Assembly (NCBI RefSeq): GCF_021044565.1
Contig: NZ_CP087997.1
Location: 806,001 to 870,000, forward strand
DNA: 64,000 bases
Direction: 5' to 3'
Source: Subtercola endophyticus
GTDB lineage: Bacteria; Actinomycetota; Actinomycetes; Actinomycetales; Microbacteriaceae
The notes below the pieces were generated by a model. It did no database searches, was not told the DNA's origin, and saw only the letters and a program-made list of their open reading frames with translations. Both the position numbers and the translations under genes were made by a program. This document shows, piece after piece, positions 16,775 through 26,204 of this stretch (within the stretch, counting starts at the first letter, position 1; every line of letters begins with the position of its first letter).

Positions 16775-18085
16775 CTACGGGTTCACGTACTCCGTGGGGA
16801 TGACCGGCTCGCCGCCGCGCGCCAGCCGCAGTCCCTGGTCGGGGAGTTCTTGCATGACCTCGGCGTGGTGCGCTCGGGCTTGTTCGACTCCAGCTGCACC
16901 CGTGAAGCGATCGTCGATCTCGCCGCTGCGAACGAGCTCGACCCCGAGCGTGCGCGAGCCGCCGGATTCCGCCACGGGAGTGTCGATGTAGAGCACCTCG
17001 GCGGTGGCCCGGCCGTCGGATCCGAGCCGGCGAACGGCCGTCTTGCGACCGCCGACCGAGGTCTTTTTCGCCGAGCGCTTGGCCACAGACACCCACTCGC
17101 CAGTGGAGTTCTGATGGGCGACGAGCTTGTACACCATACCTGCGGCGACGGATCCGCTGCCCGTCACCACCGACGTGCCGACACCGTAGGAGTCGACGGG
17201 GGTGGCGGCCAGTGCGGCGATCGTGTATTCGTCGAGGTCGCTCGTGACGGTGATCTTCGTGTCGGTGTTGCCCAGGGCATCCAGTCGGCGTCGCACCGAG
17301 GCCACAAGCGCTGGCAGGTCTCCGGAGTCGAGTCGCACGGCACCCAGTTCGCGACCGGCGACCTGCACGGCGAGGTCGGCGCCGGCGTCGACGTCGAAGG
17401 TGTCGATCAACAAGGTGGTACCGGGGCCCATCGCTTCGACCTGCGAGCGGAACGCGTCTTCTTCGGTGTCGTGCAGCAGCGTGAAGGCGTGGGCTGCGGT
17501 ACCCATCGTCGGTATGCCCCAGCTGCGCCCGGCTTCGAGGTTCGACGTGGCAGCGAAGCCGGCGATGTACGCGGCTCGGGCTGCGGCGACCGCCGAGTGT
17601 TCGCCCGTGCGGCGCGATCCCATCTCCGCGAGCGGGCGGCCGTTTGCCGCGGAGACCATGCGTGACGCGGCGCTGGCGACCGAGGAATCGTAGTTGAAGA
17701 CGCTCAAGATGAGTGTCTCGAGAATCACTCCTTCGGCGAACGACGACTCGACGGTGAGAAGGGGCGAACCCGGAAAGTACAGTTCGCCCTCGCGATACCC
17801 CCGAATGGTTCCGCTGAAGCGATAGTCGGCCAGCCAGTCGAGCGTGGCTGCGCTCACCACGCCGTTCGTGCGCAGCCAGTCGAGTTCTGGTTCGCCGAAC
17901 CGAAAGTCTCGGATGAGCTCGAGCACGCGCCCTGTTCCCGCGACGACGCCGTAACGCCGATCGTGGGGGAGCGACCGTGCGAACACCTCGAAAAGGCACT
18001 GGCGATTCGCGGTTGTGTCGCGCAGTGCGGCGTCGAGCATAGTGAGCTCGTAGCGGTCGGTGAGAAGTGCAGTTGAGGAGCCCAC
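16775..18085 (-). CDS. pncB: Nicotinate phosphoribosyltransferase
   Basis: NAD salvage enzyme converting nicotinate and PRPP to nicotinate mononucleotide. The 436-residue length is normal. Typical motifs are [13 protein letters not shown] at the N-terminus, the phosphorylatable histidine in [28 protein letters not shown], and VRLDSGDL in the phosphate-binding region. The GTG start at 18085 has TAGGCT exactly 6 nt upstream on the minus strand. It is transcribed away from murI. De novo NAD genes occur at 51-57 kb, so the organism has both routes. Confidence 0.95.
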   Translation of the reverse strand: MGSSTALLTDRYELTMLDAALRDTTANRQCLFEVFARSLPHDRRYGVVAGTGRVLELIRDFRFGEPELDWLRTNGVVSAATLDWLADYRFSGTIRGYREGELYFPGSPLLTVESSFAEGVILETLILSVFNYDSSVASAASRMVSAANGRPLAEMGSRRTGEHSAVAAARAAYIAGFAATSNLEAGRSWGIPTMGTAAHAFTLLHDTEEDAFRSQVEAMGPGTTLLIDTFDVDAGADLAVQVAGRELGAVRLDSGDLPALVASVRRRLDALGNTDTKITVTSDLDEYTIAALAATPVDSYGVGTSVVTGSGSVAAGMVYKLVAHQNSTGEWVSVAKRSAKKTSVGGRKTAVRRLGSDGRATAEVLYIDTPVAESGGSRTLGVELVRSGEIDDRFTGAAGVEQARAHHAEVMQELPDQGLRLARGGEPVIPTEYVNP

Positions 18086-18091
18086 GCACCG

Positions 18092-18097
18092 AGCCTA
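18092..18097 (-). promoter_or_regulatory. -10 element (TAGGCT) of pncB
   Basis: TAGGCT on the minus strand ends 6 nt before the pncB GTG. The murI -10, also TAGGCT, is only 27 bp away on the other strand. Confidence 0.5.
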
Positions 18098-18123
18098 CGG
18101 CACCCGCTCCCGGCCAACGCGTA

Positions 18124-18129
18124 TAGGCT
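18124..18129 (+). promoter_or_regulatory. -10 element (TAGGCT) of murI
   Basis: TAGGCT ends 8 nt before the GTG at 18138. The alternative GTG at 18132 would lie only 2 nt away and probably outside the transcript. Confidence 0.5.
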
Positions 18130-18137
18130 AGGTGCCC

Positions 18138-18962
18138 GTGAGCGACGCACCGATTGGCATTTTCGATTCCGGCGTCGGGGGTCTCACGGTCGCCCGTTCT
18201 GTGCGCGACCAGCTGCCGCGCGAATCCATTCTGTATGTGGGCGATACCGCGCACTCGCCCTACGGCCCGAAACCGCTCGCAGAAGTTCGCAGCTACGCCC
18301 TGGCCGTGCTCGACGACCTGGTGGCGCAGGGCGTGAAGATGCTCGTCATCGCGTGCAATACCGCGTCTGCCGCCATGCTGCGGGATGCCCGGGAGCGCTA
18401 TTCCGTACCCGTGATCGAAGTCATCCAGCCTGCGGTGCGTGCGGCCGTGCGCGCCACGCGCAACAACCGGGTCGGCGTCATCGGCACCCTCGGCACCATC
18501 AACTCGCGCGCGTACAACGACGCGTTCGCCGCCGCCCCGCACCTCGAGCTCTTCTCAGCGGCCTGCCCGCGTTTCGTGGATTTTGTCGAGTCGGGCGACA
18601 CCTCGAGCCCGGAGCTGCGATCCGTCGCTGCCGAATACCTCGCACCTCTCAAAGCGGCCGGGGTCGATACGGTGGTACTCGGCTGCACGCACTATCCCTT
18701 TCTCAAGGGTGCGATACGCGTCGTGATGGGCGAAGACGTTTCGCTGGTGTCGAGCGACACCGAGACCGCGAACGATGTGTACCGCGTGCTGGTGGAGCTG
18801 GGCATCCAGCGCACCAGCCTCAGCCAGCCGACGTATCGTTACGAAGCCACCGGCGAGAGCGCCGAGGAGTTCTTGCGGCTCGCCCACCAGTTTCTCGGCC
18901 CACAGGTGTCGAGTGTCGACCTGGTCGAGACCGGCGTCATCTCATTACCACCGCTCGTTTAG
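18138..18962 (+). CDS. murI: Glutamate racemase
   Basis: Cytosolic enzyme making D-glutamate for peptidoglycan. A 274-residue protein with the family hallmarks: [15 protein letters not shown], the first catalytic cysteine Cys73 (IACNTAS) and the second, Cys183 (LGCTHYPFL). The in-frame GTG at 18132 is rejected because it lies too close to the -10 box. The stop codon TAG is part of the TAGGAG ribosome binding site of rph, so murI, rph and rdgB form one operon. Confidence 0.96.
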   Translation: MSDAPIGIFDSGVGGLTVARSVRDQLPRESILYVGDTAHSPYGPKPLAEVRSYALAVLDDLVAQGVKMLVIACNTASAAMLRDARERYSVPVIEVIQPAVRAAVRATRNNRVGVIGTLGTINSRAYNDAFAAAPHLELFSAACPRFVDFVESGDTSSPELRSVAAEYLAPLKAAGVDTVVLGCTHYPFLKGAIRVVMGEDVSLVSSDTETANDVYRVLVELGIQRTSLSQPTYRYEATGESAEEFLRLAHQFLGPQVSSVDLVETGVISLPPLV

Positions 18963-18970
18963 GAGACCTC

Positions 18971-19777
18971 ATGACCGACCCCCAGACCGTTACCCCCGGC
19001 ACAGCAGGCGCAGCCGGCACAGCAGGCGCAGCAGACACCCCCGCGCTCGTTCGCAAAGACGGCCGCTCGGTGACCGACCTGCGCGAGGTCACCATCGAAC
19101 GCGGCTGGAGCAAGCAGGCCGAGGGGTCTGCACTCATCTCGTTCGGCAACACCCGCGTGCTGTGTACGGCCTCGTTCACGAACGGCGTGCCGCGCTGGAT
19201 GCAGGGCAAAGGCAAGGGCTGGGTCACCGCCGAGTACTCGATGCTGCCGCGCTCGACCAACAGCCGGATGGACCGCGAATCGGTGAAGGGCAAGATCGGT
19301 GGCCGCACGCACGAGATCTCACGCCTGATCGGCCGGTCGCTGCGCGCTGTCGTCGACATGAAGGCGCTCGGTGAGAACACCATCGTCATCGACTGCGACG
19401 TGCTGCAGGCCGACGGCGGCACCCGTACCGCAGCGATCACGGGCGCCTATGTGGCCATGGTCGACGCCATCGAGTGGGCTCGCGGCAGGAAGTTCATCGG
19501 CCAGAAGTCTCAGCCACTCATCGACAGTGTGTCGGCCGTCTCGGTCGGCATCATCGATGGCACGCCGATGCTCGACCTGGCCTACGTCGAAGACGTGCGC
19601 GCCGAGACCGACATGAACGTCGTGGTCACCGGCCGCGGACTCTTCGTCGAGGTGCAGGGCACCGCCGAGGGGGCACCCTTCGACCGCAGCGAACTGAACG
19701 CGCTGCTCGACCTCGCGCTGGCCGGAGCCGACGACCTCGCCGAGCTTCAGCGACAGTCGCTCGGCACCGAGAAATAG
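18971..19777 (+). CDS. rph: Ribonuclease PH
   Basis: Phosphorolytic 3'-5' exoribonuclease that trims tRNA 3' ends. A 268-residue protein with the RNase PH fold: [11 protein letters not shown], the basic patch [52 protein letters not shown] and [19 protein letters not shown]. It is slightly longer than usual because of an Ala/Gly/Thr-rich N-terminus (residues 1-22) made of GTAGAAGTAGAA repeats. AGGAG lies 5 nt before the ATG and overlaps the murI stop. Confidence 0.96.
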   Translation: MTDPQTVTPGTAGAAGTAGAADTPALVRKDGRSVTDLREVTIERGWSKQAEGSALISFGNTRVLCTASFTNGVPRWMQGKGKGWVTAEYSMLPRSTNSRMDRESVKGKIGGRTHEISRLIGRSLRAVVDMKALGENTIVIDCDVLQADGGTRTAAITGAYVAMVDAIEWARGRKFIGQKSQPLIDSVSAVSVGIIDGTPMLDLAYVEDVRAETDMNVVVTGRGLFVEVQGTAEGAPFDRSELNALLDLALAGADDLAELQRQSLGTEK

Positions 19778-19789
19778 GGAAATACGACG

Positions 19790-20479
19790 GTGACCGTTCG
19801 CGTCGTTCTGGCGACTCACAACCAGCACAAGGTCGACGAGTTTCAGAAGATCTTGCAGGCGCGCCTTCCCGAGCTCGAGATTGTGAAGTACGACGGGCCG
19901 GAGCCCATCGAAGACGGCGTGACGTTCGCCGAGAACGCCCTCATCAAGGCGCGCGCTGCGGCAGAGTTCACCGGACTCCCGGCGATGGCCGACGACTCCG
20001 GCTTGTGCGTCGACGTGCTGAACGGCGCACCCGGCATGTTCTCGGCGCGCTGGGCGGGTCACGGTAAGGGTGACGTGGCGAACCGCGAGCTGCTGCTCGA
20101 CCAGCTCGCCGACATGCACGAGGAACACCGGGGGGCGGCATTCGCCTGCCACATCGCGCTGGTGGTTCCGGCTAGCACCGCTCTGGTGGTTCCGGCTAGC
20201 ACCACTCTGTCGGCAGAGGGCACGGCTCCGGATGCCCGTTCCGACCGCTCGACTCGAAGTGCCCCCTTCGAAGAGGTCGCCACGGGCCTCTGGCGCGGCA
20301 CGCTCGCCCGCGAATCGCGTGGTGCGTTCGGGTTCGGCTACGACCCCATCTTCGTACCCGACGGATTCAGCGTCACGGCCGCCGAACTGCTGCCCGATGA
20401 GAAGAACGCTGTCAGCCATCGGGCCCTCGCTTTCGAGGCCCTCATCCCCCTACTGAGAATGAGCGTCATTCCTATCTAA
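19790..20479 (+). CDS. rdgB: dITP/XTP pyrophosphatase (RdgB/HAM1)
   Basis: House-cleaning enzyme that hydrolyses non-canonical purine nucleoside triphosphates. A 229-residue protein with the substrate motif LATHNQHKVDEFQKIL, FAENALIKARAAAEFTGLPAMADDSGLCVD, and the late GAFGFGYDPIF and EKNAVSHRALA motifs. Between the ALVVP strand and GLWRGTLARE there is an extra stretch of roughly 25-30 residues (ASTALVVPASTTLSAEG..), partly made by a tandem duplication, which is absent from typical family members. Third gene of the murI operon, 12 bp after rph. Confidence 0.93.
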   Translation: MTVRVVLATHNQHKVDEFQKILQARLPELEIVKYDGPEPIEDGVTFAENALIKARAAAEFTGLPAMADDSGLCVDVLNGAPGMFSARWAGHGKGDVANRELLLDQLADMHEEHRGAAFACHIALVVPASTALVVPASTTLSAEGTAPDARSDRSTRSAPFEEVATGLWRGTLARESRGAFGFGYDPIFVPDGFSVTAAELLPDEKNAVSHRALAFEALIPLLRMSVIPI

Positions 20480-20533
20480 GGCCCGCGACCCGAAAAGCGG
20501 CCCGGTTCGCTGGTGAACGACCCCGGGCATCCC

Positions 20534-20539
20534 TAGTGT
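20534..20539 (+). promoter_or_regulatory. -10 element (TAGTGT), leaderless start
   Basis: TAGTGT ends 6 nt before the ATG at 20546. Confidence 0.45.
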
Positions 20540-20545
20540 TGAACC

Positions 20546-21469
20546 ATGGGCGCCCCAACCGAAGGTCATTCGCACGCGCACGGTTCGACGAACCGTACGC
20601 GGCTGGCGATCGCCATCGGTATTGTCAGCGTTGTTCTGCTGGTCGAGATCGGCGGTGCGCTGGTCAGCGGATCGCTCGCGCTGCTCGCCGATGCCGGCCA
20701 CATGTTCTCCGACCTCTTCGGGCTCATCATCGCTCTTGTCGCCTCGATCATCGCGCTGCGGCCCGCGTCAGACCGGCACACCTTCGGGTTTCAGCGCACC
20801 GAGGTGCTCGCCGCCCTGGTGAACGGGCTCATTCTGGTCGTGGTCGGGGTGTTCGTCTTCGTCGAGGGCATCTCGCGGCTGCTGTCGCCAGAGACCGATC
20901 ACGTGCAGGGCGGCATCATGCTGCTGATCGCGTCGATCGGGTTGGTGGCCAACATCGTCGCACTGCTCGTGCTGCGCGGCGGCGACACGAAGTCGTTCAA
21001 CATGCGCGGCGCCTATCTCGAGGTGCTCGGCGACACGATCGGATCGCTCGCGGTGATCGTCGCGGCCATCGTGATTCTGCTGACCGGGTTCGTGCAGGCC
21101 GACGCCATCGCATCGCTGGCGATCGCCGTGATGATCGTTCCGCGCGCGGTGATGCTGCTTCGTGACGTCGTGGCAGTGCTCATCCAGTCGACGCCGAAAG
21201 AGACGAACGTGCAGACGATTCGTGAGCACATTCTCGGCACCGACGGTGTGCTCGACGTGCACGACGTTCACGTGTGGGCGATCACCTCAGGCGAGGCGGT
21301 GTTCTCGGCGCACGTCGTGGTCGACGACGAGACGTTTGCAGAGCGCTCTACGGGCGCTCTTCTGGATCAGCTGTCGGAGTGTCTGTCGGAGCACTTCGAC
21401 GTGGGGCATTCGACGTTTCAGCTGGAGCCTGCTGAGCACGCGGGTCATGAGCACGAGCAGCATCGCTGA
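20546..21469 (+). CDS. Cation diffusion facilitator (CzcD-type metal exporter)
   Basis: A 307-residue CDF transporter exporting Zn2+ or a similar divalent ion. A His-rich N-terminus (HSHAHG) is followed by six transmembrane helices. The first metal site is in helix 2 (LADAGHMFSD). The second, in helix 5, reads YLEVLGDTIGS, with Glu where CzcD-like proteins often have His. A cytosolic domain from about residue 215 contains VHDVHVWAITSGE, and the protein ends His-rich (HAGHEHEQHR). Its last 122 bp overlap the 3' end of the antiporter gene on the other strand. Confidence 0.93.
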   Translation: MGAPTEGHSHAHGSTNRTRLAIAIGIVSVVLLVEIGGALVSGSLALLADAGHMFSDLFGLIIALVASIIALRPASDRHTFGFQRTEVLAALVNGLILVVVGVFVFVEGISRLLSPETDHVQGGIMLLIASIGLVANIVALLVLRGGDTKSFNMRGAYLEVLGDTIGSLAVIVAAIVILLTGFVQADAIASLAIAVMIVPRAVMLLRDVVAVLIQSTPKETNVQTIREHILGTDGVLDVHDVHVWAITSGEAVFSAHVVVDDETFAERSTGALLDQLSECLSEHFDVGHSTFQLEPAEHAGHEHEQHR

Positions 21470-22700
21470 AGCCGAGACCCAGATCGCGGCCGCGCTGTGA
21501 GAACGGGAGGGCGGTCGTCGATGACGGCACCAGAGCAGGCGCAGCAGCGCCATCGCCTCCCTTGCCCAGAATCGTGGCTGCGATCGGAAAGAGCAGTACC
21601 GAAAGCGCGCCCGCACCGACGATGCTCGCCTCTGCCGCCTCGGTCATGGCGCCGTTCTCGACCCCGAGCTCGGTGAGTGCGACCAGCAGTGGCAGGGCGG
21701 TGGCCGCGAAGAACATCAACTGCAGTCTCTCGCGCACCGCGAGATCGTTGCGGTACCAGAACAGCGCCGGCGCTCCGCGGATCAGCAGCATGGCGAAGAA
21801 GAAGATGAACAGGGGAACCGGATTCTGCATGATCGACACGACGTCGAGCGTCATGCCGGAGTAGATGAAGAACAGCGGAATGAAGAACCCGTATCCGACC
21901 GCGTCGAGCTTGGTCTCGAGGCTCTCGGATCCGCGGGGGGTCCAGTGCCGCAGAAGCATGCCCGCGGCGAACGCGCCGAGCACGCTGTCGAAGCCGAACG
22001 CATTCGAGACGAACAAGAGCACGAAGAGCAGCGCGATCACGAGGCGCAACACGAGCTGCGAGGTGGAGTGCCGGCGCTTCTCCACCATCTCGAGAAACCA
22101 TTTCGGCAGCAGGGCGAACCGAGCGAGAGACGCGAACGCGACGAGGACGAGAAAGATGACCAGAGCGATGAGCGCGGTGATCGTGCCGCGGGTACCGAGG
22201 AACAGCGCCATCGCGATGATCGGCGCCAACTCGCCGACCGCACCCGTGGCGATCACATACCGGCCGAACCGCGTGTCGAAGATGCCTTGTTCTTTCAAGA
22301 TCGGGATCAGCGTGCCGAGCGCCGTGGTGCTCAGGGCGATGGTCAGCACGATGGGCGAGTCCACGATGTGCACCGCGTAGAGCACGAACACGACGACCGC
22401 ACCGAGGGCGATCGTGACGAGCCACGCCCACAACGCCAGCTTTCCGGCCCGCTCGACGAAGATCTTCGGGTCGAGTTCGTAGCCGGCGAGCAGAAAGAGA
22501 AAACCCATGCCGATGGTCGAGAACAGCGAGATGTCGGTCGGGTCGGCGAGGTTGGCGACCTCGGGCCCGATGATGACACCGCCGACGAGCAACAGCGCGA
22601 CCTGAGGAATGCGAACCGGGCCGGGAATCAGGTCGACGATGAGCGGCGCCGCGGCCGCCAGCAGTACAACGACGACCAGCGACGAGAACGCCTGGTTCAC
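21348..22700 (-). CDS. Cation/proton antiporter (CPA2 family)
   Basis: A 450-residue monovalent cation:proton antiporter with about 12-13 transmembrane helices, starting MNQAFSSLVVVVLLAAAAPLIVDLIPGP. Family motifs include GGVIIGPEV and the unwound-helix region GFLFLLAGYELD. A polar tail of about 70 residues after TILGKGG is disordered and Pro/Ala/Arg-rich. This tail is encoded opposite the CDF gene. It starts 6 bp after the dedA-like gene and is probably co-transcribed with it. The transported ion (Na+ or K+) cannot be told from the sequence. Confidence 0.9.
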   Translation of the reverse strand: MNQAFSSLVVVVLLAAAAPLIVDLIPGPVRIPQVALLLVGGVIIGPEVANLADPTDISLFSTIGMGFLFLLAGYELDPKIFVERAGKLALWAWLVTIALGAVVVFVLYAVHIVDSPIVLTIALSTTALGTLIPILKEQGIFDTRFGRYVIATGAVGELAPIIAMALFLGTRGTITALIALVIFLVLVAFASLARFALLPKWFLEMVEKRRHSTSQLVLRLVIALLFVLLFVSNAFGFDSVLGAFAAGMLLRHWTPRGSESLETKLDAVGYGFFIPLFFIYSGMTLDVVSIMQNPVPLFIFFFAMLLIRGAPALFWYRNDLAVRERLQLMFFAATALPLLVALTELGVENGAMTEAAEASIVGAGALSVLLFPIAATILGKGGDGAAAPALVPSSTTALPFSQRGRDLGLGFSDAARAHDPRAQQAPAETSNAPRRSAPTDTPTADPEERP

Positions 22701-22706
22701 GACGAG

Positions 22707-23498
22707 TTACTCTGCGCTGTTCTGCTTGTCAGGGGTGTGAGCGCCGTGGTGACGGTCGAATACTCCGGGGTCGAGCAGCAGCTCTTCGGCGGCCCCAGTG
22801 GCCTCGACGGTTTCTTCGTCAGCGGCAGCGGCTAGCCTGCGCGACTTACGCGACGCGTTGATGGTGTGGATGATCGTGGGAACGAGTGTGACGACCACCA
22901 CAGCGATCAGCACCACGTCGAGGTACTTCTCGGTGAAGTCGCGCACGACGGGAATCTGGCCGAGAAAAAAGCCGAGCACCGTGAATCCGCCGGCCCAGAT
23001 CAGCGCACCGATGGCGTTGTACAGGCTGTATTTGCGGTAGTTCATCTTTCCGACGCCAGCTGCGACCGGGGCGAAGGTGCGCACGACCGGCACGAAGCGG
23101 GCGATGACGACCGCGAACCCTCCGAACCTCTCGAAGAAGGCGTTGGTGCGTTCGACGTTCTTGATGCTGAAGAAACCGGATTCTTTACGCTCGAAAATGC
23201 GCGGGCCTGCCTTGCGGCCGATGAGATACCCCACCTCACCGCCGATGAAGGCCGAGATGGCGACCGCCGGCGCAACCAGATAGATGGGAAACCCGATCAC
23301 GCCCGTGAAGGTGAGCAAACCGGTCACGAACAGCAGTGTGTCGCCAGGCAGCACAAATCCGACGAGCAAACCCGTCTCGGCGAAGATGATGAAGCAGACC
23401 ACCAGCAGGGCCCACGGGCCGAACGTCGTGATGATCTGCTGTGGGTCGAGACCCGGAATCAGGCCAGCGAAGACCGCCGAGTGGATGGCTGCGTGCAT
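22707..23498 (-). CDS. DedA family membrane protein
   Basis: A 263-residue DedA/SNARE-associated-fold membrane protein. Members are implicated in envelope homeostasis and undecaprenyl-phosphate or phospholipid translocation. Visible features are FAETGLLVGFVLPGDTLLFVTG, the GRKAGPRIF segment, FFERFGGFAVVIARFVPVVRTFAPVAAGVGKM with the conserved acidic/arginine positions, and a C-terminal helix. The last 50 residues are polar and acidic. GGAG lies 7 nt before the ATG at 23498. The antiporter gene follows 6 bp downstream. Confidence 0.93.
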   Translation of the reverse strand: MHAAIHSAVFAGLIPGLDPQQIITTFGPWALLVVCFIIFAETGLLVGFVLPGDTLLFVTGLLTFTGVIGFPIYLVAPAVAISAFIGGEVGYLIGRKAGPRIFERKESGFFSIKNVERTNAFFERFGGFAVVIARFVPVVRTFAPVAAGVGKMNYRKYSLYNAIGALIWAGGFTVLGFFLGQIPVVRDFTEKYLDVVLIAVVVVTLVPTIIHTINASRKSRRLAAAADEETVEATGAAEELLLDPGVFDRHHGAHTPDKQNSAE

Positions 23499-23592
23499 GG
23501 TGTGACTCCAGTCGTGAGGGGTCGGGGCGGCGGCTCTGAATAAAGTTGTGCTGCGTGAAATGGATGTGCGTGACGTGGCGATGAATCTGCCG

Positions 23593-23674
23593 TGCGGGAG
23601 AAGGGACTTGAACCCTCACGCTCGAAAGCACAGGTACCTAAAACCTGCGTGTATACCAATTTCACCACTCCCGC
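23593..23674 (-). tRNA. tRNA-Leu(UAG)
   Basis: An 82-nt class II tRNA on the minus strand. Acceptor stem GCGGGAG pairs with CTCCCGC, and the discriminator base is A. The anticodon stem CAGGT/ACCTG encloses the loop TTTAGGT, giving anticodon UAG. A long variable arm (TGCTCGAAAGCA) and the T-loop GGTTCAAGTCC are present. CCA is not encoded. Confidence 0.95.
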
Positions 23675-23715
23675 AGAGAAACACCCCTCAGTGTATTGGG
23701 TCACAGTGTAACCGG

Positions 23716-24945
23716 TCAGCGCGCGAGCTTTCGGGGAACATACCGGGGAACGTTGCGAAGCAGAATCGCCGCACCGGCGAAACCGACGACTCCCATGAGG
23801 CCCACCGCGAGGGGCAGCGAAGCGACCGCCACGATCAGGGCAACGGCGAGCGGGGCCGCCGCGGTACCGGCGTCACTCGTGAAACGGAACGCACCGAGGA
23901 ACGGTGCGGGGTTGCCCCTGGGGGCCAGATCGGCGCCGAGCGTCATCATGATGCCGCTGCCGATTCCGTTGAAAAAGCCGAGGCCGATGGCGATCACGAT
24001 GAACCACACGACCGCTCCCGGCAACGTGTGCGTGAAAGCGAGCACGATAAGACACAGGCCCATGCCGGTCATCGATGGAATGGCGCTCCAGAGCCGGCCG
24101 AAGCGATCCATGATCTGGCCGCTGGTGTAGAACAGGGCGAAGTCGATGGCTCCGCCGATGCCCACGATCAGGGCGGTGTTCGCCTCGCCGAGGCCGAGGC
24201 TGACCGCCCAGAGCGGCAGAATGACCATGCGGCTGGCCCGCAGAGCACCGACGACCGCGACACCGGATCCGACTCTCAGCAACAACCCCCGATAGTCGAA
24301 CAGGGTCTTGAAGAGACCCGCAGACTCCTCGGCCACGAACTTCTCGCCGGCATCCGGTTTCGACAGGCCTTCGGTGGGGTCGGGAATGACGAGCAGCAAC
24401 ACGATCACCGCCAGGGCGCAGATGGCCTGAATGTAGAACACGGCCTGCGAGGTTCCCGTCAGGGCGATGACAGCCGCGCCGAGAAACGGGCCGATGAACC
24501 AGCCCAGGCGAAACGTTCCGCCGAGCGTCGAGAGAGCGCGCGCCCGATATTCGATCGGCACGAAGCTTGTCATGAAGGCGTGCCGGGCGAGAGCGAAGGT
24601 CGCGGCGGCCAGGCCGATGAAGAAGATGCCGATGCCGAACACCAGAGGGGTGGTCGCGAGCATACACACCACGACGGCGAGGATCGCGAGCAGTGCCGCA
24701 TAGATCATCGCGCGGCGTTCGCCGATGCGGCTCACCACCCAGCCGCTCGGAATGTCACCGGCGAGCTGGCCGAGCATGGTCATTCCGGCGATGAAACCGG
24801 CCACGGCGAGAGTCGCGCCGAGATTCGAGGCGATAGCGGGGATGACCGGGATGACGGATCCCTCACCGATGGCGAACAACAACGACGGCACGAGGGCGGG
24901 TAAAGCTATCGAACGGAACGTGAAGGTCTGGTCGGTAGTACTCAT
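23716..24945 (-). CDS. Major facilitator superfamily transporter
   Basis: A 409-residue, 12-helix MFS permease. The loop 2-3 motif is [13 protein letters not shown], and the protein has a central cytosolic loop ([23 protein letters not shown]) dividing two six-helix halves. The pattern suggests a drug/metabolite efflux-type member, but the substrate is not deducible. TAAAGT lies 9 nt before the ATG. It diverges from prfB with a 57-bp gap. Confidence 0.9.
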   Translation of the reverse strand: MSTTDQTFTFRSIALPALVPSLLFAIGEGSVIPVIPAIASNLGATLAVAGFIAGMTMLGQLAGDIPSGWVVSRIGERRAMIYAALLAILAVVVCMLATTPLVFGIGIFFIGLAAATFALARHAFMTSFVPIEYRARALSTLGGTFRLGWFIGPFLGAAVIALTGTSQAVFYIQAICALAVIVLLLVIPDPTEGLSKPDAGEKFVAEESAGLFKTLFDYRGLLLRVGSGVAVVGALRASRMVILPLWAVSLGLGEANTALIVGIGGAIDFALFYTSGQIMDRFGRLWSAIPSMTGMGLCLIVLAFTHTLPGAVVWFIVIAIGLGFFNGIGSGIMMTLGADLAPRGNPAPFLGAFRFTSDAGTAAAPLAVALIVAVASLPLAVGLMGVVGFAGAAILLRNVPRYVPRKLAR

Positions 24946-24988
24946 TGGTTAACGACTTTACCCGGGCTGAGTACCCAGGCGGCGCCGG

Positions 24989-24994
24989 TAGGCT
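24989..24994 (+). promoter_or_regulatory. -10 element (TAGGCT) of prfB
   Basis: TAGGCT ends 8 nt before the GTG at 25003 but only 2 nt before the in-frame ATG at 24997, so it favours the GTG. The same arrangement is seen at murI. Confidence 0.45.
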
Positions 24995-25002
24995 GGATGA
25001 CC

Positions 25003-26109
25003 GTGCTAGAACTTGACTTATCAGAGCAGATCGCGGCCCTCCGCTCGACGTTCAGCGACATCCGATCGGTCGTCGATGTCGACGGCCTCACGGCTGAGAT
25101 CGCCGACCTCAGCGAACAGGCGGGCGTGCCAGACCTCTGGAACGACACCGAGAAGGCGCAGAAGGTCACCAGTGCGCTTTCGCACCGGCAGGCCGAGCTC
25201 GCCAAGATCAACAGCATCGACTCTCGCCTCGACGACCTCGAGATCATGGTCGAGCTGGCCAACGACGAATCCGATGAAGATGCTGTCGCCGAAGCCCAGG
25301 CCGAGCTGGTGAGCCTGACGAAGGTGCTGGGCGAGCTCGAGGTGCAGACGCTGCTGAACGGTGAGTACGACCCTCGGGCTGCTGTCGTGACGATTCGCGC
25401 CGGTGCCGGGGGAGTCGACGCGGCCGACTTCGCAGAGATGCTGATGCGCATGTACCTGCGCTGGGCAGAGCAGCACGGGCATCCGACAACCGTGCTCGAC
25501 ACCAGCTACGCCGAAGAGGCCGGCATCAAGAGTGCAACCATCGAGATCGACTCGCCGTACGCCTTCGGCACGCTCTCGGTCGAGGCGGGAACACATCGCC
25601 TCGTGCGCATGAGCCCGTTCAACTCGGCAGGCAAGCGGCAGACGAGCTTCGCGGCCGTCGAAGTCGTGCCGCTCATCGAGCAGACCGATGTGGTCGAGGT
25701 TCCTGAGAGCGACATTCGCGTCGACGTGTTCCGCTCCAGCGGTCCCGGCGGCCAGTCTGTGAACACCACCGACTCCGCCGTGCGCATCACACACCTGCCC
25801 ACCGGCATCGTGGTGAGCTGCCAGAACGAGAAGAGCCAGATTCAGAACCGCGCCGCAGCGCTGCGGGTGCTGCAGTCGCGACTGCTTCTCTTGCAGCGTG
25901 AGCAGGAGAACGCCACGAAGAAAGAACTGGCCGGAAACATCACGGCGAGCTGGGGCGACCAGATGCGCAGCTATGTGCTCGCGCCCTACCAGATGGTGAA
26001 AGATCTGCGCACGGACTACGAAGTGAACAACCCGTCGCACGTGTTCGACGGCGACCTCGACGGATTCATCTCGGCGGGTATCCGCTGGCGCAAGCGCAAG
26101 CAAGACTAA
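25003..26109 (+). CDS. prfB: Peptide chain release factor 2
   Basis: Class I release factor terminating at UGA and UAA. A 368-residue protein with the RF2 recognition tripeptide region ([14 protein letters not shown]) and the catalytic GGQ in [20 protein letters not shown]. The N-terminus ([24 protein letters not shown]) is typical. There is no in-frame UGA near codon 26, so the autoregulatory frameshift known from many RF2 genes is absent. First gene of the conserved prfB-ftsE-ftsX-smpB-ssrA neighbourhood. An ATG 6 nt upstream is the alternative start. Confidence 0.96.
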   Translation: MLELDLSEQIAALRSTFSDIRSVVDVDGLTAEIADLSEQAGVPDLWNDTEKAQKVTSALSHRQAELAKINSIDSRLDDLEIMVELANDESDEDAVAEAQAELVSLTKVLGELEVQTLLNGEYDPRAAVVTIRAGAGGVDAADFAEMLMRMYLRWAEQHGHPTTVLDTSYAEEAGIKSATIEIDSPYAFGTLSVEAGTHRLVRMSPFNSAGKRQTSFAAVEVVPLIEQTDVVEVPESDIRVDVFRSSGPGGQSVNTTDSAVRITHLPTGIVVSCQNEKSQIQNRAAALRVLQSRLLLLQREQENATKKELAGNITASWGDQMRSYVLAPYQMVKDLRTDYEVNNPSHVFDGDLDGFISAGIRWRKRKQD

Positions 26110-26204
26110 AGACTGCACACCCGTCGCTCAGGGTTCTCCAAGCCTTCGCATTGGGCGAGTCGCTGTGCCCCGATGGGGGAGTCGCTGCTTAGGCTCGTCA
26201 CGAA

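Noticed and set aside
18353..19777. Possible MurI-RNase PH fusion from one long frame
   Set aside because: The frame shared with rph runs through murI in another phase. The AGGAG and ATG at 18971 define rph separately.
25003..25090. Programmed +1 frameshift in prfB
   Set aside because: The frame is continuous from the start through codon 30 with no in-frame UGA, so no frameshift is needed.
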